From Ligula intestinalis (Eukaryota; Platyhelminthes; Cestoda; Diphyllobothriidea; Diphyllobothriidae), in NCBI GenBank assembly GCA_036362985.1, contig JAYGXS010000008.1:26316850-26380849 (forward strand): 64,000 bases of DNA. Direction: 5' to 3'. Below, one piece after another: positions 43,793-54,634 of the stretch. Within the stretch, counting starts at the first letter, position 1. Each line of letters opens with the position of its first letter. The position numbers and the translations under genes were made by a program. The notes under the pieces are model-generated. The model did no database searches. It was given only the letters and a program-made list of their open reading frames with translations, and was not told the origin of the DNA.

Positions 43793-44402
43793 CAGGGTGT
43801 CCCGAAAATGCATACACATTAAAAAACTGTAAACTCGGTCTTTATTAAAATTGTATCATTTCAAAACGTTGCGTAGTGCAATGAACAGACGGTTTTGAAA
43901 GTCACGCCAAGCCTGTCGTACATGCATCCTGGGATTTCCCTGAAAAGTTTCCAGTACTTTTTCTTCCTGTGTAGGACTCGTTGATGATTGTGGTCTTCCG
44001 GACCGTTTTTTGTTAACGTTCTGAACGGTTAAATCAGCTTCAAACTAATCTCTAATTCGAGTGTTGGTAACTCACGTTGGAGGTTTTCTTAAAATTACCT
44101 CTTAAACTGTCTTCGCACTTCAACTGTATTTCCACATTTCCGGTAGCATTTTAGGATAAATTTTCTTGCTTCGAAGTTTAGTTTGGCTGTCATTATTGTG
44201 TTTAGGGAATGAATTTGCAAAATAAACACAAGCAGTTTAATTATTAGCTATTTACTAACATTTAAAATGTAGTCAAAATGTAGTGAAAAAAACAATAAAA
44301 TGATGCTTGACAATATTTTGAAATTTTTGAAATAATAAAATTATAATGAACACAAAGATTGCAATTATTTAAAATGTGTATGCATTTTATGGGACTCCCT
44401 AT
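43793..44402 (-). mobile_element. Internally deleted mariner-like transposon
   Basis: Terminal inverted repeats of about 30 bases: ACAGGGTGTCCCGAAAATGC on the left, and ATAGGGAGTCCCATAAAATG as the reverse complement on the right, both continuing ATACACATT. TA lies at both outer borders. On the minus strand MTAKLNFEARKFILKCYRKCGNTVEVRRQFKR starts near 44193, then RDKFEADLTVQNVNKKRSGRPQSST and ETFQGNPRMHVRQA. This is the N-terminal helix-turn-helix region of a mariner-like transposase. It runs straight into WRDFQNRLFIALRNVLK, which resembles the protein's C-terminus, so the DDE catalytic domain is gone. Confidence 0.8.
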
Positions 44403-44419
44403 ATTTAGCTTTTTAATTT

Positions 44420-45560
44420 CCTCATAAATTATTTTTCTTACTCGGAATAGTGTAGTGTATTTAAAGGTCTACCGGCTCACATAGAACTTTGATCTGAATA
44501 TTTGGGCCGGAGTAATATGCACAAGCTGCCATCAAGCTGTTGGTAGTTTAATCTTCTTAATTATTGACCGAACTGGCAGCACAGGTACTAAGACGCGAGT
44601 TTCGTCGGCATTCTCTCGCTGCTTGACACAGTTTCGAAGGATCCGGCAGAGTATTGACTCACCTAGCATTCCTTGATTGCTTTCTTGTTGATATGCTGAT
44701 TTTTTAAAATTCAGTCTTCTAATTTTCTTTGAAATTAATTTCTCTGCTTGGTACACATTAGTATATTCAAGGTCTAGAGGTATAGACCGAAATTTGATGT
44801 ACAGTGGAGTCCCGGCTGACGAGCAGTTTCATTTACAAGCATTTCAGGTAACGGCCGAGCCACTCACAGAAAATGTCTTGCGCTCAGTTAACGAGTTGTC
44901 AGTTCGTGCGTGTTTGCGTGCTTGTGTCCGCCGTTCAGTCTTATTCTTGGGGTGTGGGTCCTCGGTCGTCGGCAACCAATCAGTGAACTGATGCTGGTTC
45001 CTTAGCTACGTTTCGCAAGACGAACGTTCCCAATGACGAGCTCGATGCTACGACGGATTAAACTCGTTAACTGTGGGTCCACTCACTATATATATGACCG
45101 AACTCCATCTACCACTGCGGGGATAACCGAGTAGTATTCACTAGCAGCCATCGGGAAAGCAGTAGTATAAATTTATGTCTTAATCTCCAATACTGGCAGC
45201 AGCGATACTAGCTAGAAGCGCGGACACGCCTGATTCAGCGGTATTATGTCATTAGTTGACACGCCTACGAGAGATCCGGTTCATCGATGGCTCCCTGAGG
45301 TTCCTCTGTCTGCCTTCGGGTTGGTATACCAGTTTTTGAAAGTTCAGCCTTTGGTTTGCTTAGAAATTAATTTTTGTTTGCGCCATACCTCCAGTATATT
45401 TAAGGTCTGTTGGCATAGACCAAAATTTTAAGTGTATATTTGGGCTGAAATCCGTCAAGCACTGCACAATAGACACCTGCTGCCAACGGACAGACTGTAT
45501 TAGTATATATTGATGCTGTAACGTGCCATACTAACAGTTCAGGTAATATCAAAGGGCTCA
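44420..45560. repeat. Diverged tandem repeat R4, unit about 620 bp
   Basis: Matching landmarks recur at an offset of 618-632: GGAGTAATATGCACAAGCTGCCATC (44507) with GAGTAGTATTCACTAGCAGCCATC (45127); ACTGGCAGCACAGGTACTA (44571) with ACTGGCAGCAGCGATACTA (45192); and GGTCTAGAGGTATAGACC (44771) with GGTCTGTTGGCATAGACC (45403). A third partial unit starts near 45436, and a dispersed partial copy lies at 52725-52930. No protein is recognised. Confidence 0.7.
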
Positions 45561-45589
45561 GACACGGGTGTGTCGACAACGATCTCGTG

Positions 45590-45735
45590 GCTCAATGATT
45601 AGGGATGTTGACTCTGATCAGAGAGCTCGAGAGTTCAAGGCTCAGGTTTGAAACGACCTAAGTCTGGGTTTGACTATCTGACGACGGCTAATAAGCCAAA
45701 AATCGCCTTCTACTCTCCCTTGTTTTTGTCAGTAA
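45590..45735 (+). mobile_element. SINE B copy, first unit of a tandem array
   Basis: The tRNA-like head has TGGCTCAATGATTAGGG and GAGAGTTCAAGGCTC. The hammerhead region at 45671-45715 has CTGACGA and a perfect GGCT-AATA-AGCC stem II, but GAAA is AAAA and stem I is damaged. Confidence 0.7.
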
Positions 45736-45759
45736 TGTCCTTCTGCCTATATCCTTGGC

Positions 45760-45850
45760 GGATGTTCGAGTGAGAGCTCTGATAGCAACGTGGACGGACG
45801 AGTGTGTCCTCTAACATATCGGTGTACGCGTCTCTATCACTGTATATTCC
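45760..45850 (+). repeat. SINE B array spacer, unit 1
   Basis: GTGGACGGACGAGTGTGTCCTCTAAC and ATCGGTGTACGCGTCTCTAT recur at 46100-46145, showing that SINE B plus this spacer is a tandem unit of about 293 bases. Confidence 0.65.
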
Positions 45851-45855
45851 CGATC

Positions 45856-46150
45856 AAATACCGACAAGACAACGAGCTAGTAGCCCAATGGTTAGGGGGT
45901 TTGACTTTGATCAGGGAGGTCGCGAGTTCGAGGTTCGGGTGTGACCCCACTTGAGTTGGAGTATAACTAGCTGACGACGGCTAATCAGCCATAACTGGCC
46001 ATCCTAATCTACCTTGTCTGTGTGGGTAATGTCCTTCTTCCGATGTCATTAGCCGCCTTGCGGTGTAGGCTCGAGGGTGAGTTCCAGTGGCACCATGGAC
46101 GGACGAGTGTGTCCTCCAACAGATCGGTGTATGCGTGTCTATACATACAT
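45856..46150 (+). mobile_element. SINE B copy, second unit of the tandem array
   Basis: The head is well kept: TAGCCCAATGGTTAGG (A box) and GCGAGTTCGAGGTTCGGG (B box). The hammerhead region 45964-46010 and the GTGTGTCC spacer follow. A further partial spacer lies at about 46235-46272. Confidence 0.75.
45964..46010 (+). ncRNA. Hammerhead of SINE B (45.9 kb copy), partly decayed
   Basis: Stem I is AACTAG with CTAATC: the second pair is A-T where other copies have G-C, a compensating change. The core is CTGACGA. Stem II is GGCT/AGCC with an AATC loop. GAAA is ATAA, so cleavage is doubtful. Confidence 0.5.
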
Positions 46151-46429
46151 ACACACATAAATTTCGATATGCGCCTATAGACCTAGAATATACTGATCTA
46201 TATAGGCAGAAAGGGTAGTACCGACAAAGACAAGGGACGGGAGAATGTTCTCTAACTCATTGGTGTACGCCACTAACAGATAACCGATAACAGAAATTCA
46301 GTTTCAAGGAAATTGAAAAAAAAAGTAAAGTGAATTCGAGCTAAGGTTCTGCTTTCAGTCAGTCGTTGATGATAGCATGCATTTCCAGTTGAGTTGGCTA
46401 ACTAATGGCTACTCTGAGTTTGGGTTGCG

Positions 46430-46660
46430 TGAGTGCGTGCGTGCGTGCGTATGTTCGGGCAGCTTGTTCCCCCCTCAAGCTGTCGTGAGGACTGTTCAGC
46501 TCTCTACGCCTTCTCTGCTGTCGCTGCGTGCAACTTTCGTGCACGTGGGCGCGCGCGTGCACGTGCGAGTGCGTGCGTGCGTGCGCCCAATGGGTTTTTC
46601 CGTGTTTTAGTTTCGTCCAGCAGGTGTTGGCGGCGGCGGCGGCGCCGGCGGCGGCGCCAA
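46430..46660. repeat. GC-rich simple repeats
   Basis: (GTGC)n-like tracts at 46432-46450 and 46540-46588 and (GGC)n at 46627-46660. Open frames here are repeat by-products. Confidence 0.8.
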
Positions 46661-46857
46661 GTTAACCACCGTCTCAGTGCCTTTTAAATAGGGTGTTTAC
46701 TTTTCAGCAAATAATTTGCAAATGATTATTCCCAGAGGCTCCTGGGATACGCCTTCGCGTCTTTTTTTTCGCCCGCTCGAGGGCCAAAAAGTCAAATGTG
46801 CGTCGGAGGGCAGGTTGCAGGGCCGAGGGGTGGGGAGTCGGCGTAGATGGGTGGTGA

Positions 46858-47060
46858 TCACCGATTGGTTACGGAACTCACTCTTTCCGTTGTGTTTTGC
46901 GACTCACTCATTCACTCCCGAGTCCAGCGGCTACCATACGTTGGCACAGAAATACATGACCGATAAAGACAGGGCAGTCCGGAATGGTCATTTCGGGCAT
47001 GTTAGCCATCATCAGATAGCCTGGCCGGTTTAGTCTCCCTTTATCGGTAATGCTTTTCTG
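46858..47060 (+). repeat. R6 repeat fused to SINE B tail pieces
   Basis: GATTGGTTACGGAACTCACTC to TTCACTCCCGAGTCCAGCGG matches R6. Bases 47010-47024 are a reversed SINE B core (CCATCATCAG), and 47028-47060 a forward SINE B end (TTTAGTCTCCCTTTATCGG). Confidence 0.55.
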
Positions 47061-47150
47061 CCTATAATATATGCTAGCGGTTGAGCGGTTGATGGTTGTG
47101 CTCGAGAACGAGTCCGAAGGCACAATGGAGTGAGTTAGATCCGCACCGAT

Positions 47151-47330
47151 CGAAACCGGCAAGGCAGCGAGCCCGTTGCGCAGTGGTTAGAGTGTTGAAC
47201 TTCTAAGAACAAGGTCACGGATTCCGGCCTCGGGGGTCGCTACCAGTGGGGTTGGGTATGGCTGGCTGATGACAGCCAATAAGCTAGAAATGGTCATTTT
47301 AGTCTCCCTAGTCTTTGTTGGTGATGTAGG
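47151..47330 (+). mobile_element. SINE B copy
   Basis: ACCGGCAAGGCAGCGAGCCC, then an A-box-like GCGCAGTGGTTAGAGTG, a decayed B box (GGTCACGGATTCCGGCC), the hammerhead at 47260-47304, and the end GTCTCCCTAGTCTTTGTTGG. It is the most complete copy besides 7643-7803. Confidence 0.78.
47260..47304 (+). ncRNA. Hammerhead ribozyme of SINE B (47.2 kb copy)
   Basis: Stem I is GGCTGG/TTAGTC, six pairs counting G-T. The core CTGATGA and GAAA are exact. Stem II begins A-T where the 7.7 kb copy has G-C (compensating), with an AATA loop and one mismatch at the loop end. Stem III is ATGGTCAT, a palindrome with one change. Predicted cleavage is 3' of T47298. Confidence 0.68.
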
Positions 47331-47339
47331 ACTCTGTCT

Positions 47340-48200
47340 CTCTGGCTGTTCTCTCCTTCGGGATCCAGGAATCCGTTTGTCATCAGTCCGTCATTGTGAC
47401 CTCGTTCAGTTGGTTCGAACTAACTGACTGGTCGCCGGACGACGTGATTGAAAGTCGGAATGCCAGCCCGACTTTCAGCAACACTAACCGCCTATGAACT
47501 TACAGTCTCTGGTCTCGCTGACCTGGGATTCAGAGCTAGCTAGTTTTTCACGGTATGTATGTGTCAGACCTGGTGACTCAGTGCTTTAGATTTCTCACTC
47601 CCCCTATCACTGCCTTGTGAATTTATGTGACGGAGACCAAAAGCGAGTCTTTAAGCCGTATAGGCTAGTGTCGCCAGGCTTGAGCGGCAAATGCCACCTC
47701 CATCAGATATTACTGACAGTTCTTCGCTAGGGGGCGATTCGTGGGAGCTCTAGGGTGGTGAGCTCCATAAGCGTAGGTGAAGTAAGCCTCGTGCTGACCG
47801 AAGAATCAGCGCTCGCGCTCGTGTATCAGGCACAACTACTGGCCTGAGCACCTACTCGCGCTGAAATCAGTCTGTCAGTGGACCGTGATGGACAGAACGA
47901 GAGGTAGGGGGAGTTTGTGTTCACTGGAACACGACAAAAAGGAAAGCAAATGTTGGAATGACAACTTACCGCTATCTCCCTTCATCACTGTGCGACTTCG
48001 CCCCAACTACAGGTGGGATGACCTATCACTCGCCAGCCTCTTCAGGATTCCCATTTACAGTTTCTTCTCCTCCTCTTCCTCAGCCAGCTTGCTTCTATTT
48101 ATTGTCGATGAGGTTTCTTTGCCTTTCCTTCCACCCCTCTCTATCTTCCTTCAGTTTCTCGTCGCACTGATTCGCATTCCAGCACCCCTTAGTTGAACCA
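47340..48200. other. No recognisable gene
   Basis: The frame 47885-48196 (103 codons, Ser/Phe/Leu-rich) has no family resemblance. Confidence 0.35.
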
Positions 48201-48379
48201 TTTGAAACGGTCACATATATATGGACCTGTTTTGTGAAGCGGGCACAATTTTCGACGAGAGAGCACTTCCATCCAGTGATAAAAGTTTAATTTAGGCACA
48301 CCAAGACTGCATTCTTGTGTAATACAAGACCGGTGATAATAAAGGCTATATCATTTGGGCATTATAGAGGAATGAAAAT

Positions 48380-49030
48380 TTAAATAAAAAGCAGAGCGTA
48401 TGAATGTAGAAAAATTGTACTAATTGTTTAGCTACTCTAATATTTGGCAACAAAAACACAGCCAATAACAAAAGGTGCAACTACGCAAAGATCAGGAAAT
48501 GCTCAAATGTGCGAAACAAAGCAAATAACTAGAAAGTTCCAAAATTAATGTAAAATTAAGTAAAAATTAAAAACCACGTGTTACTAATAAACGTAGATCT
48601 AAACTACAAATTCAAGTAAACTTACTAACTAAAAAAGCTAAACTATGAAATAACTGAGTAAAATAAAATCAACTACCTAAAGGATGATAAACCAAAGTAA
48701 GCCTAAATAACTAAACCAAAATAAATTTGATTAAACGTAGTGATTAACTAAAAACTAAGTTTAAAACTGAAATAAAATGTAAATAAGCTCAATAAACTAA
48801 ATAAATTGATGTAAGGTAGAGTAAACATGCAAAGAATCTAACTTTAAGGGCAGCTAATAAATCGAAAGCTGAAGTAAATAATAAACTAAAACCAAGCTAA
48901 ACAAAGGTAACCTAAATTAAAATAACTTAACTAAAATAAGTCCAAAACAAAAAAACAAAATCATAAACTAAAACCAAAACTAACGAGAAAAATAAAAGCA
49001 ACTATAACCGTGCATGAACCACATAATAAA
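48380..49030 (+). repeat. A-rich, G-poor low-complexity stretch
   Basis: About 650 bases dominated on the plus strand by degenerate AACTAAA, AATAAA and TAAACTA motifs, with marked A-over-T asymmetry and many stops in all forward frames. It looks like an expanded, decayed short tandem repeat. Confidence 0.6.
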
Positions 49031-49314
49031 CTACTTATGGCGCACTTTTCTGTTGCGAAAGATTAGATTATTCAAACAATTTTGGGACCTAAATTAAACT
49101 CTCACCCATACAGTACCATAGCAGAACGTAAAGAAAGAAATAGCGCCACACTGAAAGCTACACGGTCGATAAGACAATAACCTGGGTCATGCGTTTTTTA
49201 TGACGAGGAATGTTTCCATAGATGCCTAGTCTGCTGACGTCCGAGGAGGAATAAACAGGGAACTGCGCGCCATTTTGTAGGCAGCTGATAAATCAAAGTT
49301 ATTTTCTTTCTCAA

Positions 49315-49430
49315 ATTGTTAAAAACTCGGTGACCTTGGTGGTCGGATTCGAACCACTGCCAGCAGGAGACGGGAGGGCTGTTCTACAGCCAAGGCTCTA
49401 GCCAACTGAACTACGAGACCCCCATACCCC
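49315..49430 (-). mobile_element. SINE A tRNA-like fragment
   Basis: The minus strand reads GTAGTTCAGTTGGCTAGAGC (A box), a longer than normal middle, GGTTCGAATCC (B box), then CGAGTTTTTAACAATTTGAG. The body is absent. The extra bases in the middle and poor arm pairing argue against a real tRNA gene. Confidence 0.65.
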
Positions 49431-49439
49431 CTATCCCTA

Positions 49440-52260
49440 CTCACAGTGGCAGCCGTAGGTTTAATCACAGGTGGGTCAGGCTAGCCGCCCAACCCAACCT
49501 ATGTGGAATGTGCCAATCCATCACAATAAACCTAATTAATTATTGGACCAAAGAAAGCATGTATTGGTACGAAGTCCGGGCAGCCTTTCGCGACCACGCT
49601 GAACGTGTACGGGTGAGGCTGGATTTAGGTGCGTTTGTCTGTACGTTGCGCAATGGTGCAAAGCTGTGTGCAAAAACAACTTCAGCCTATTCGCAAACAG
49701 AAGACGGCTGGCGCCCGAAAGCGTTTCGTCGCAAACTCATCTGTGGACTTAACAAGGGTGGCAGCGATCGTATGAACACGGTTGTGACGTTAGCCTCGTT
49801 CTACATCATAAGCGATGATGTCTGTGTCTGTTTCGTTGTGCTGTCTCTCTTTATCTCTGCTTCACACTGAAAGAGCACCATAGTTTCCGGATAATTGCCC
49901 ATGCGTCAACTCTGCATGATCTCAGCTCGGCCAATGCCTGTTTTTGTGAAGTGTCTGAACATCTGGCAGTCTCACACAGGTGGGCACCGCTCAAACACTT
50001 TTGTATGAAATCCAGGTACTTGCATGTTGGGGACCAGGTCTTGTACCGAGTACACGTAGACGAGGTCATATGCTACATTAGCAGCTGCGCTGTTTCCTGC
50101 CTCAGTCCACTGACCGCAGGCTTGGCGGCAACTGGGGCCTGGCTATGGGGATATACGGCTCAGCGCCCTGTCCTCTGACGCGCTTTAAATTAGCACAATG
50201 CGCTTCAGACCACGGCTTCGAAAGACGCCAACTGGCGGGTTAACTAGAACCATGCCGTCAGCTCAGTGTTTGTTTGTCTTGAATTGCTGACTGAAGCCGC
50301 AGTATGTCCTTCCCACTGTCACCCTTATTTCATTACCAAGGCGAGGTATCTGAGCCAGGGGGTGACTGCACGCTAAAGAGGCGGATCTGGCGACGCCAAT
50401 CATTTGGCCTCTCCCCTGCCTTCGGTCTTCTTGGCTTCGTTATGACACCGGGTCTAGGTGGGGGAATGGGGGAAGAGTGCGATAGGTGCAGCGAAAGTCT
50501 GCTCTTAATATAATATAATTCACATGCTTGCTTCCAGCCACCTGCTTCGATGCACGCGGGGTGAGCATGGTCGAAACAGATGGTTGAAATCCCCTCTCCA
50601 GACACTCCAAAATGCGATTTATCCCAAGCCATGACTCAAGCTCTGTGTTGTTGTCGGGATGGGGGGGGGGCGGTCGATTCCCAGTTGATTGTGTGGACCT
50701 ATCGCATAGTGTTAAGGCTATTAACCCATTACCTCTCGGTAATCTCATATGAGATCACTTAAAGATTAAGAGCTTTCGTAATTATCGGTCTGTACATACG
50801 TATATTTAACTTCCACGCTATATCTATTGGGTATATTTCTCTGATATCCACATGAGATTTTTAAAAGTTTGCTCTAAATTAATTCATATACAAGTTAAAA
50901 AAGTCACAAATGTACTCCAAGTTTCATAACAAAAATCAAAGTGGTTAAAATTATGGGAGGTAATGGCTTAAGGTTAACCCTATCAGCTGCGATCTTCCAG
51001 GCCCTGTTTTCTTATGAGAGGAGAGGGAAGTCATGGGAAGGCCAGAATAGGAGGACGAATATATTCTTTACAGAATGAATGGGAGAAAAGACTGTAAGAA
51101 AATGACTATCAGACGCTCGCACAACCGCAAGCCAGTGGATGGTGTCTGAAGTGAGGTCTGCTTGGCAGTTGTCGCATGAGGACCTCTGTGATTGGCTGTT
51201 ATAGAGACCGGAAACACTGAGCACTTCCGAAAGTGCACTTCGACTTGAGCCAGTTACAACAGGCGTTCGAAAGTACATTTCGTGTTGAACCAGTCACAAC
51301 AGACCTGTATAATTGTAATGGGACGAGTGACCGACCATTCTAAACAGTCCGTCTTCGTGCGCATGTCTGGAGTCATACTGTAAGGGCGTCCGCCTTCTGT
51401 GAGACTCCAAACGTAGCCGTACAGTAGCCTGGTATATGCTGTGGGCAACACACGCAGTCGGGTTGTTTAATTTTGTCAGTCATGTTTAGTTTTTCCTGCC
51501 TTTGGAATGCAATGGGAGAACGAAGGGTGGTGAATGTGCCGTACAGGATTCCGTTTCGCCTTGAAAAAAGCCGCCATGCGCAAGTCACCAACGCCCGCAC
51601 TCGATCCGGTGCAGGTCCTCATGATCCGCGTCATGGGTTTGGGGAGGTGGTGTGTGTACGCGCGTGAAAGCGCACGAGATCGGGCTTCATTTCATAAAAC
51701 ATCCACTCGGACAGAAATCAGCTGAGATGCATCGGGACCTGGGCCGTCCCCCTCCCTCGCCTCCAGTTAACTGCCGGCTGTTTCGTTCTGTAGACACGCG
51801 ACAAATAGCAGCGCAACCCGTGCCTGCCGTGTTCATAACTGCCTCCGCAAAAACTAGGCCCCTTTGCTGGCCTGGAAATGGGACTGAAAGGGAGCGCAAT
51901 CCTGGTGTCGCACGTATACCTGCATCGTGATGGTTGGTCTCCTTTAAAGTGCGTTCTAGGCAAATCAGTGCTTAATGCATATGTAATAGGGACGGGCGCT
52001 GGAAATGTACTTTCTGAAGCCTGAGTTTTCCAACTTAGAGTTCAGTCCTTTTTCTTACAACTTTCCTACCATGCATCTACAGTCCCATCTTGTTTCACTT
52101 GATCCCCTCCAGAGACTATTACGCGATCACCATGATCTGCCCTCCGCCATTTTGTTGTACCTGTAGCTTCTTTACCGGGCGCGAACTCCAGTACATTTGG
52201 CTGATGTTTCATCATATTCTTGACTTGGAGGAGTTGGCTTTTGATGCCACGACTATTTTA
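49440..52260. other. No recognisable gene
   Basis: Frames up to 120 codons (49508-49870) lack family resemblance. A 40-base tandem pair lies at 51225-51304 and a G run at 50656-50668. Confidence 0.4.
51225..51304. repeat. Tandem pair of 40-base units
   Basis: Units 51225-51264 and 51265-51304 share CGAAAGT.CA.TTCG, then CCAGT.ACAACAG.C. Confidence 0.75.
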
Positions 52261-52270
52261 GCCGTCTTGT

Positions 52271-52298
52271 GCTCCTCCTCCTCCTCCTCCTCCTCCTC
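52271..52298 (+). repeat. (CTC)n microsatellite
   Basis: About nine CTC units. Poly-Ser/Leu and poly-Gly frames here are artefacts. Confidence 0.9.
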
Positions 52299-52724
52299 GC
52301 ACTTTTATGGCCAATTCACTGCGCGTTTGGCCCGCGTACTCTACACAGCCATTACTGCAGTGCATCTTGCATAGGACGGCTTGAGGACGTGGTCCGAGTA
52401 AGATGTCGTCCGCACTGCTGCGTTTTAAGTCCCCTTCTACCAAACTCAGTGTAGTAATGTCTGTTCAGCCTACGCGGGTCAAGTACGCAGTGAACTTACA
52501 GTACGAACGTGAGAGAGAGAAAGCACAAGACTGTTTTTTGGTCCAATGACCAAGTATTACTCATTGCTCATCACACACTCCCGTTCGACTTCACGCAGCC
52601 GCTCGCCTGCTTATATTGAACAATGTTTGACACGAGACTGTGGTCTAGACATCAAAACTTAGCCCACTCCTTCCGTTCGCATGACCGCAGTCACTGTTAG
52701 TGAGCGATAACAGTTTAAAGTAAT

Positions 52725-52930
52725 TTTAGGTACCCTTTTTAATTTGTGAGGAAATTGCTGCGTGAACTTTGCGTAAATTCTTAGGGTTCAGTGCAGATGT
52801 TAATTTGAACGCTTGAGGTTAAATCCCTGAATGGCTGGCGAATAACCGCGTAATATTCACAAGCTGCCAATTGACAGGCAGCAATATAAAAGTACTTAAC
52901 TATTTACCATACTGGTAGTTGCCTTTTTAC
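52725..52930 (+). repeat. R4 repeat, partial dispersed copy
   Basis: GCGTAATATTCACAAGCTGCC and CCATACTGGTAGTTGCC correspond to the R4 landmarks at 44507-44590. Confidence 0.55.
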
Positions 52931-52934
52931 CCCT

Positions 52935-54350
52935 CTCCAAGAGGAGACGAGTAAACGCAAGAAGCTGTTACCGATTAAGGTGCATGCGGAAAGTCTTCTT
53001 GGCTCATTCACTCGACAAGGGTTGAGTTGAGGAATCCTGTCATTCCGCTCAAGTGAAAGACGGCGAAACGATGTGGCAGTAGCCATCTGGTCGGAAGCGT
53101 CACCACTTCAGGCCAGCTGGCATGTATGTGCGTGCGTGGTTTAGCCCCATTTTGTGGCCTCATCAAACTTCCCCGAAGGCTATTTTTAATTGGGCACACT
53201 GCTTACCACAGCCAGATACTCTTTAAAAATGGTCCCGCCTACTGACACATTTCACATGTAAACCCGCTTGTGTTCACACTCCGTCCGCAGACTGGACAAC
53301 CCAACGGCGTTGCTCCACTGGTTGGGCGTCGTGTCACAGCAACATGGTTGCTGTGCTAACGTTTACTGCCTACTTTGCGGTGGCTCATTCACACCTTTGA
53401 TTCGTTTTCGGCGGACTGACTGTCAGTATGTCAGCGTATGGTGTTTGCAGGACATGGGTTTTGTTTGGAAACGAGGGCTCATCGGTCGGCGGTGCCAGTG
53501 CACTTTATCGTACAGGAGTAGCCTCGTTTGGCAACTTATATTATTAAGAGATTAGTACTCGAGGACGCGGCTGTGGTTATCAGAAGTACAAATCTCTGAT
53601 AAAGACCTGTTAGAGCATTCCCCTAAACACTTGCGGACAGTCTGCTGCTCCAGTTAGTGCAAGCTACCGTGCTCAGGGCGGGGAAAGAGCGACTTCCACG
53701 CGTTTGCAAGCCACGGAGCTGACTGCCTCGCCCGGCAAGCCCGGCAGAATTGCTTTCAGCTCCGGATTCTGCGTGTGCTGATTGGATAACTTTTTACAGG
53801 TGCTTCTATTGGCCTCGTGGAGGGGAAGGGGAGGGAGAGGCAGCCCCCTGCTTAGCTGGCACTTCCCCCCTAAATTGACAGTGACGTAGTGGAGATAATA
53901 AGTTCGCAAATTTACTACCTTAATGACCATAATTGCTTCTTCCTGGCTTTCACCGCCCCCTCCTGCTCCTACTACGTTTCACAGTAAGAACCAAGAAAAG
54001 GAACTCCCCCCTTTCGCCGGTACTAGACACCGCCCTGGGGGAGGATTCTTTTTCACGTGCCCTGCACTTTTTTGATTATTATTACGCCAATTACCTTTTT
54101 CACGCCGACATGCGGTTAGAAAGTACCCCCCCCCACCTATCGCTTACCCCGCTGTTCCCAATGAGATTGCGCCTCAATTTTTAACTGCTTCCTTAGACGT
54201 GAAGAAGTTCAGACAAGTTCACTAACCCTCTATCCTCCAGTCAGGACTTTGCATCTCCACCAAACTGGCAGTCTCCAAGCGCCCGGCTGTCCCTCTAAGT
54301 CCATCCTGTTGTCATGGTAGCGCGCAGGTTACGAGACACGTTCGTCCCGT
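52935..54350. other. No recognisable gene
   Basis: Short frames (95 codons or fewer) without family resemblance. Confidence 0.35.
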
Positions 54351-54357
54351 TGCCCCT

Positions 54358-54445
54358 TGTGGCTTGGTATGGCTGGCTGGTGACGTCCAGTAGGACAGAA
54401 ACTACCACTCAAGTCTATCTTAACTTTGTTCGGTTTGCGTATGTA
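54358..54445 (+). mobile_element. SINE B 3' fragment
   Basis: GGCTTGGTATGGCTGG, then the hammerhead region and AGTCTATCTTAACTTTGTTCGG. The tRNA-like head is lost. Confidence 0.65.
54370..54415 (+). ncRNA. Hammerhead of SINE B (54.4 kb copy), core mutated
   Basis: Stem II is GTCC-AGTA-GGAC, fully paired, although two of its four pairs differ from the GGCT/AGCC consensus. GAAA is kept. The core is CTGGTGA (A6 to G), which should abolish activity. Confidence 0.5.
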
Positions 54446-54634
54446 CTACTTTGACGCATTTGCTCTTACCTTGGGAAGAGGGGGGGGGCAACGAGCTTGC
54501 CTCCACCGTTTTGCGTCGCAAACCAGCTGCCTAAGTACTGTCAATTTAGTGTTCTAGTGTACTCTGTTAGAAAAAGAAATCACCCCCTGTCTGTGTGCCG
54601 CCGTCTACCGCTCCGAAACTTCCGTCTCTTGAAA

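Noticed and set aside
47885..48196. 103-codon frame as a secreted or membrane protein
   Set aside because: Composition is Ser/Leu/Phe-rich low complexity; likely chance in pyrimidine-rich DNA.
49340..49425. tRNA gene on the minus strand
   Set aside because: The middle is too long, the arms do not pair and the SINE A tail follows.
49508..49870. 120-codon plus frame as a host gene or exon
   Set aside because: No resemblance to a known family, and no supporting repeat, splice or promoter context.
52258..52454. Poly-Leu/Ser and poly-Gly frames
   Set aside because: They are translations of the (CTC)n microsatellite.
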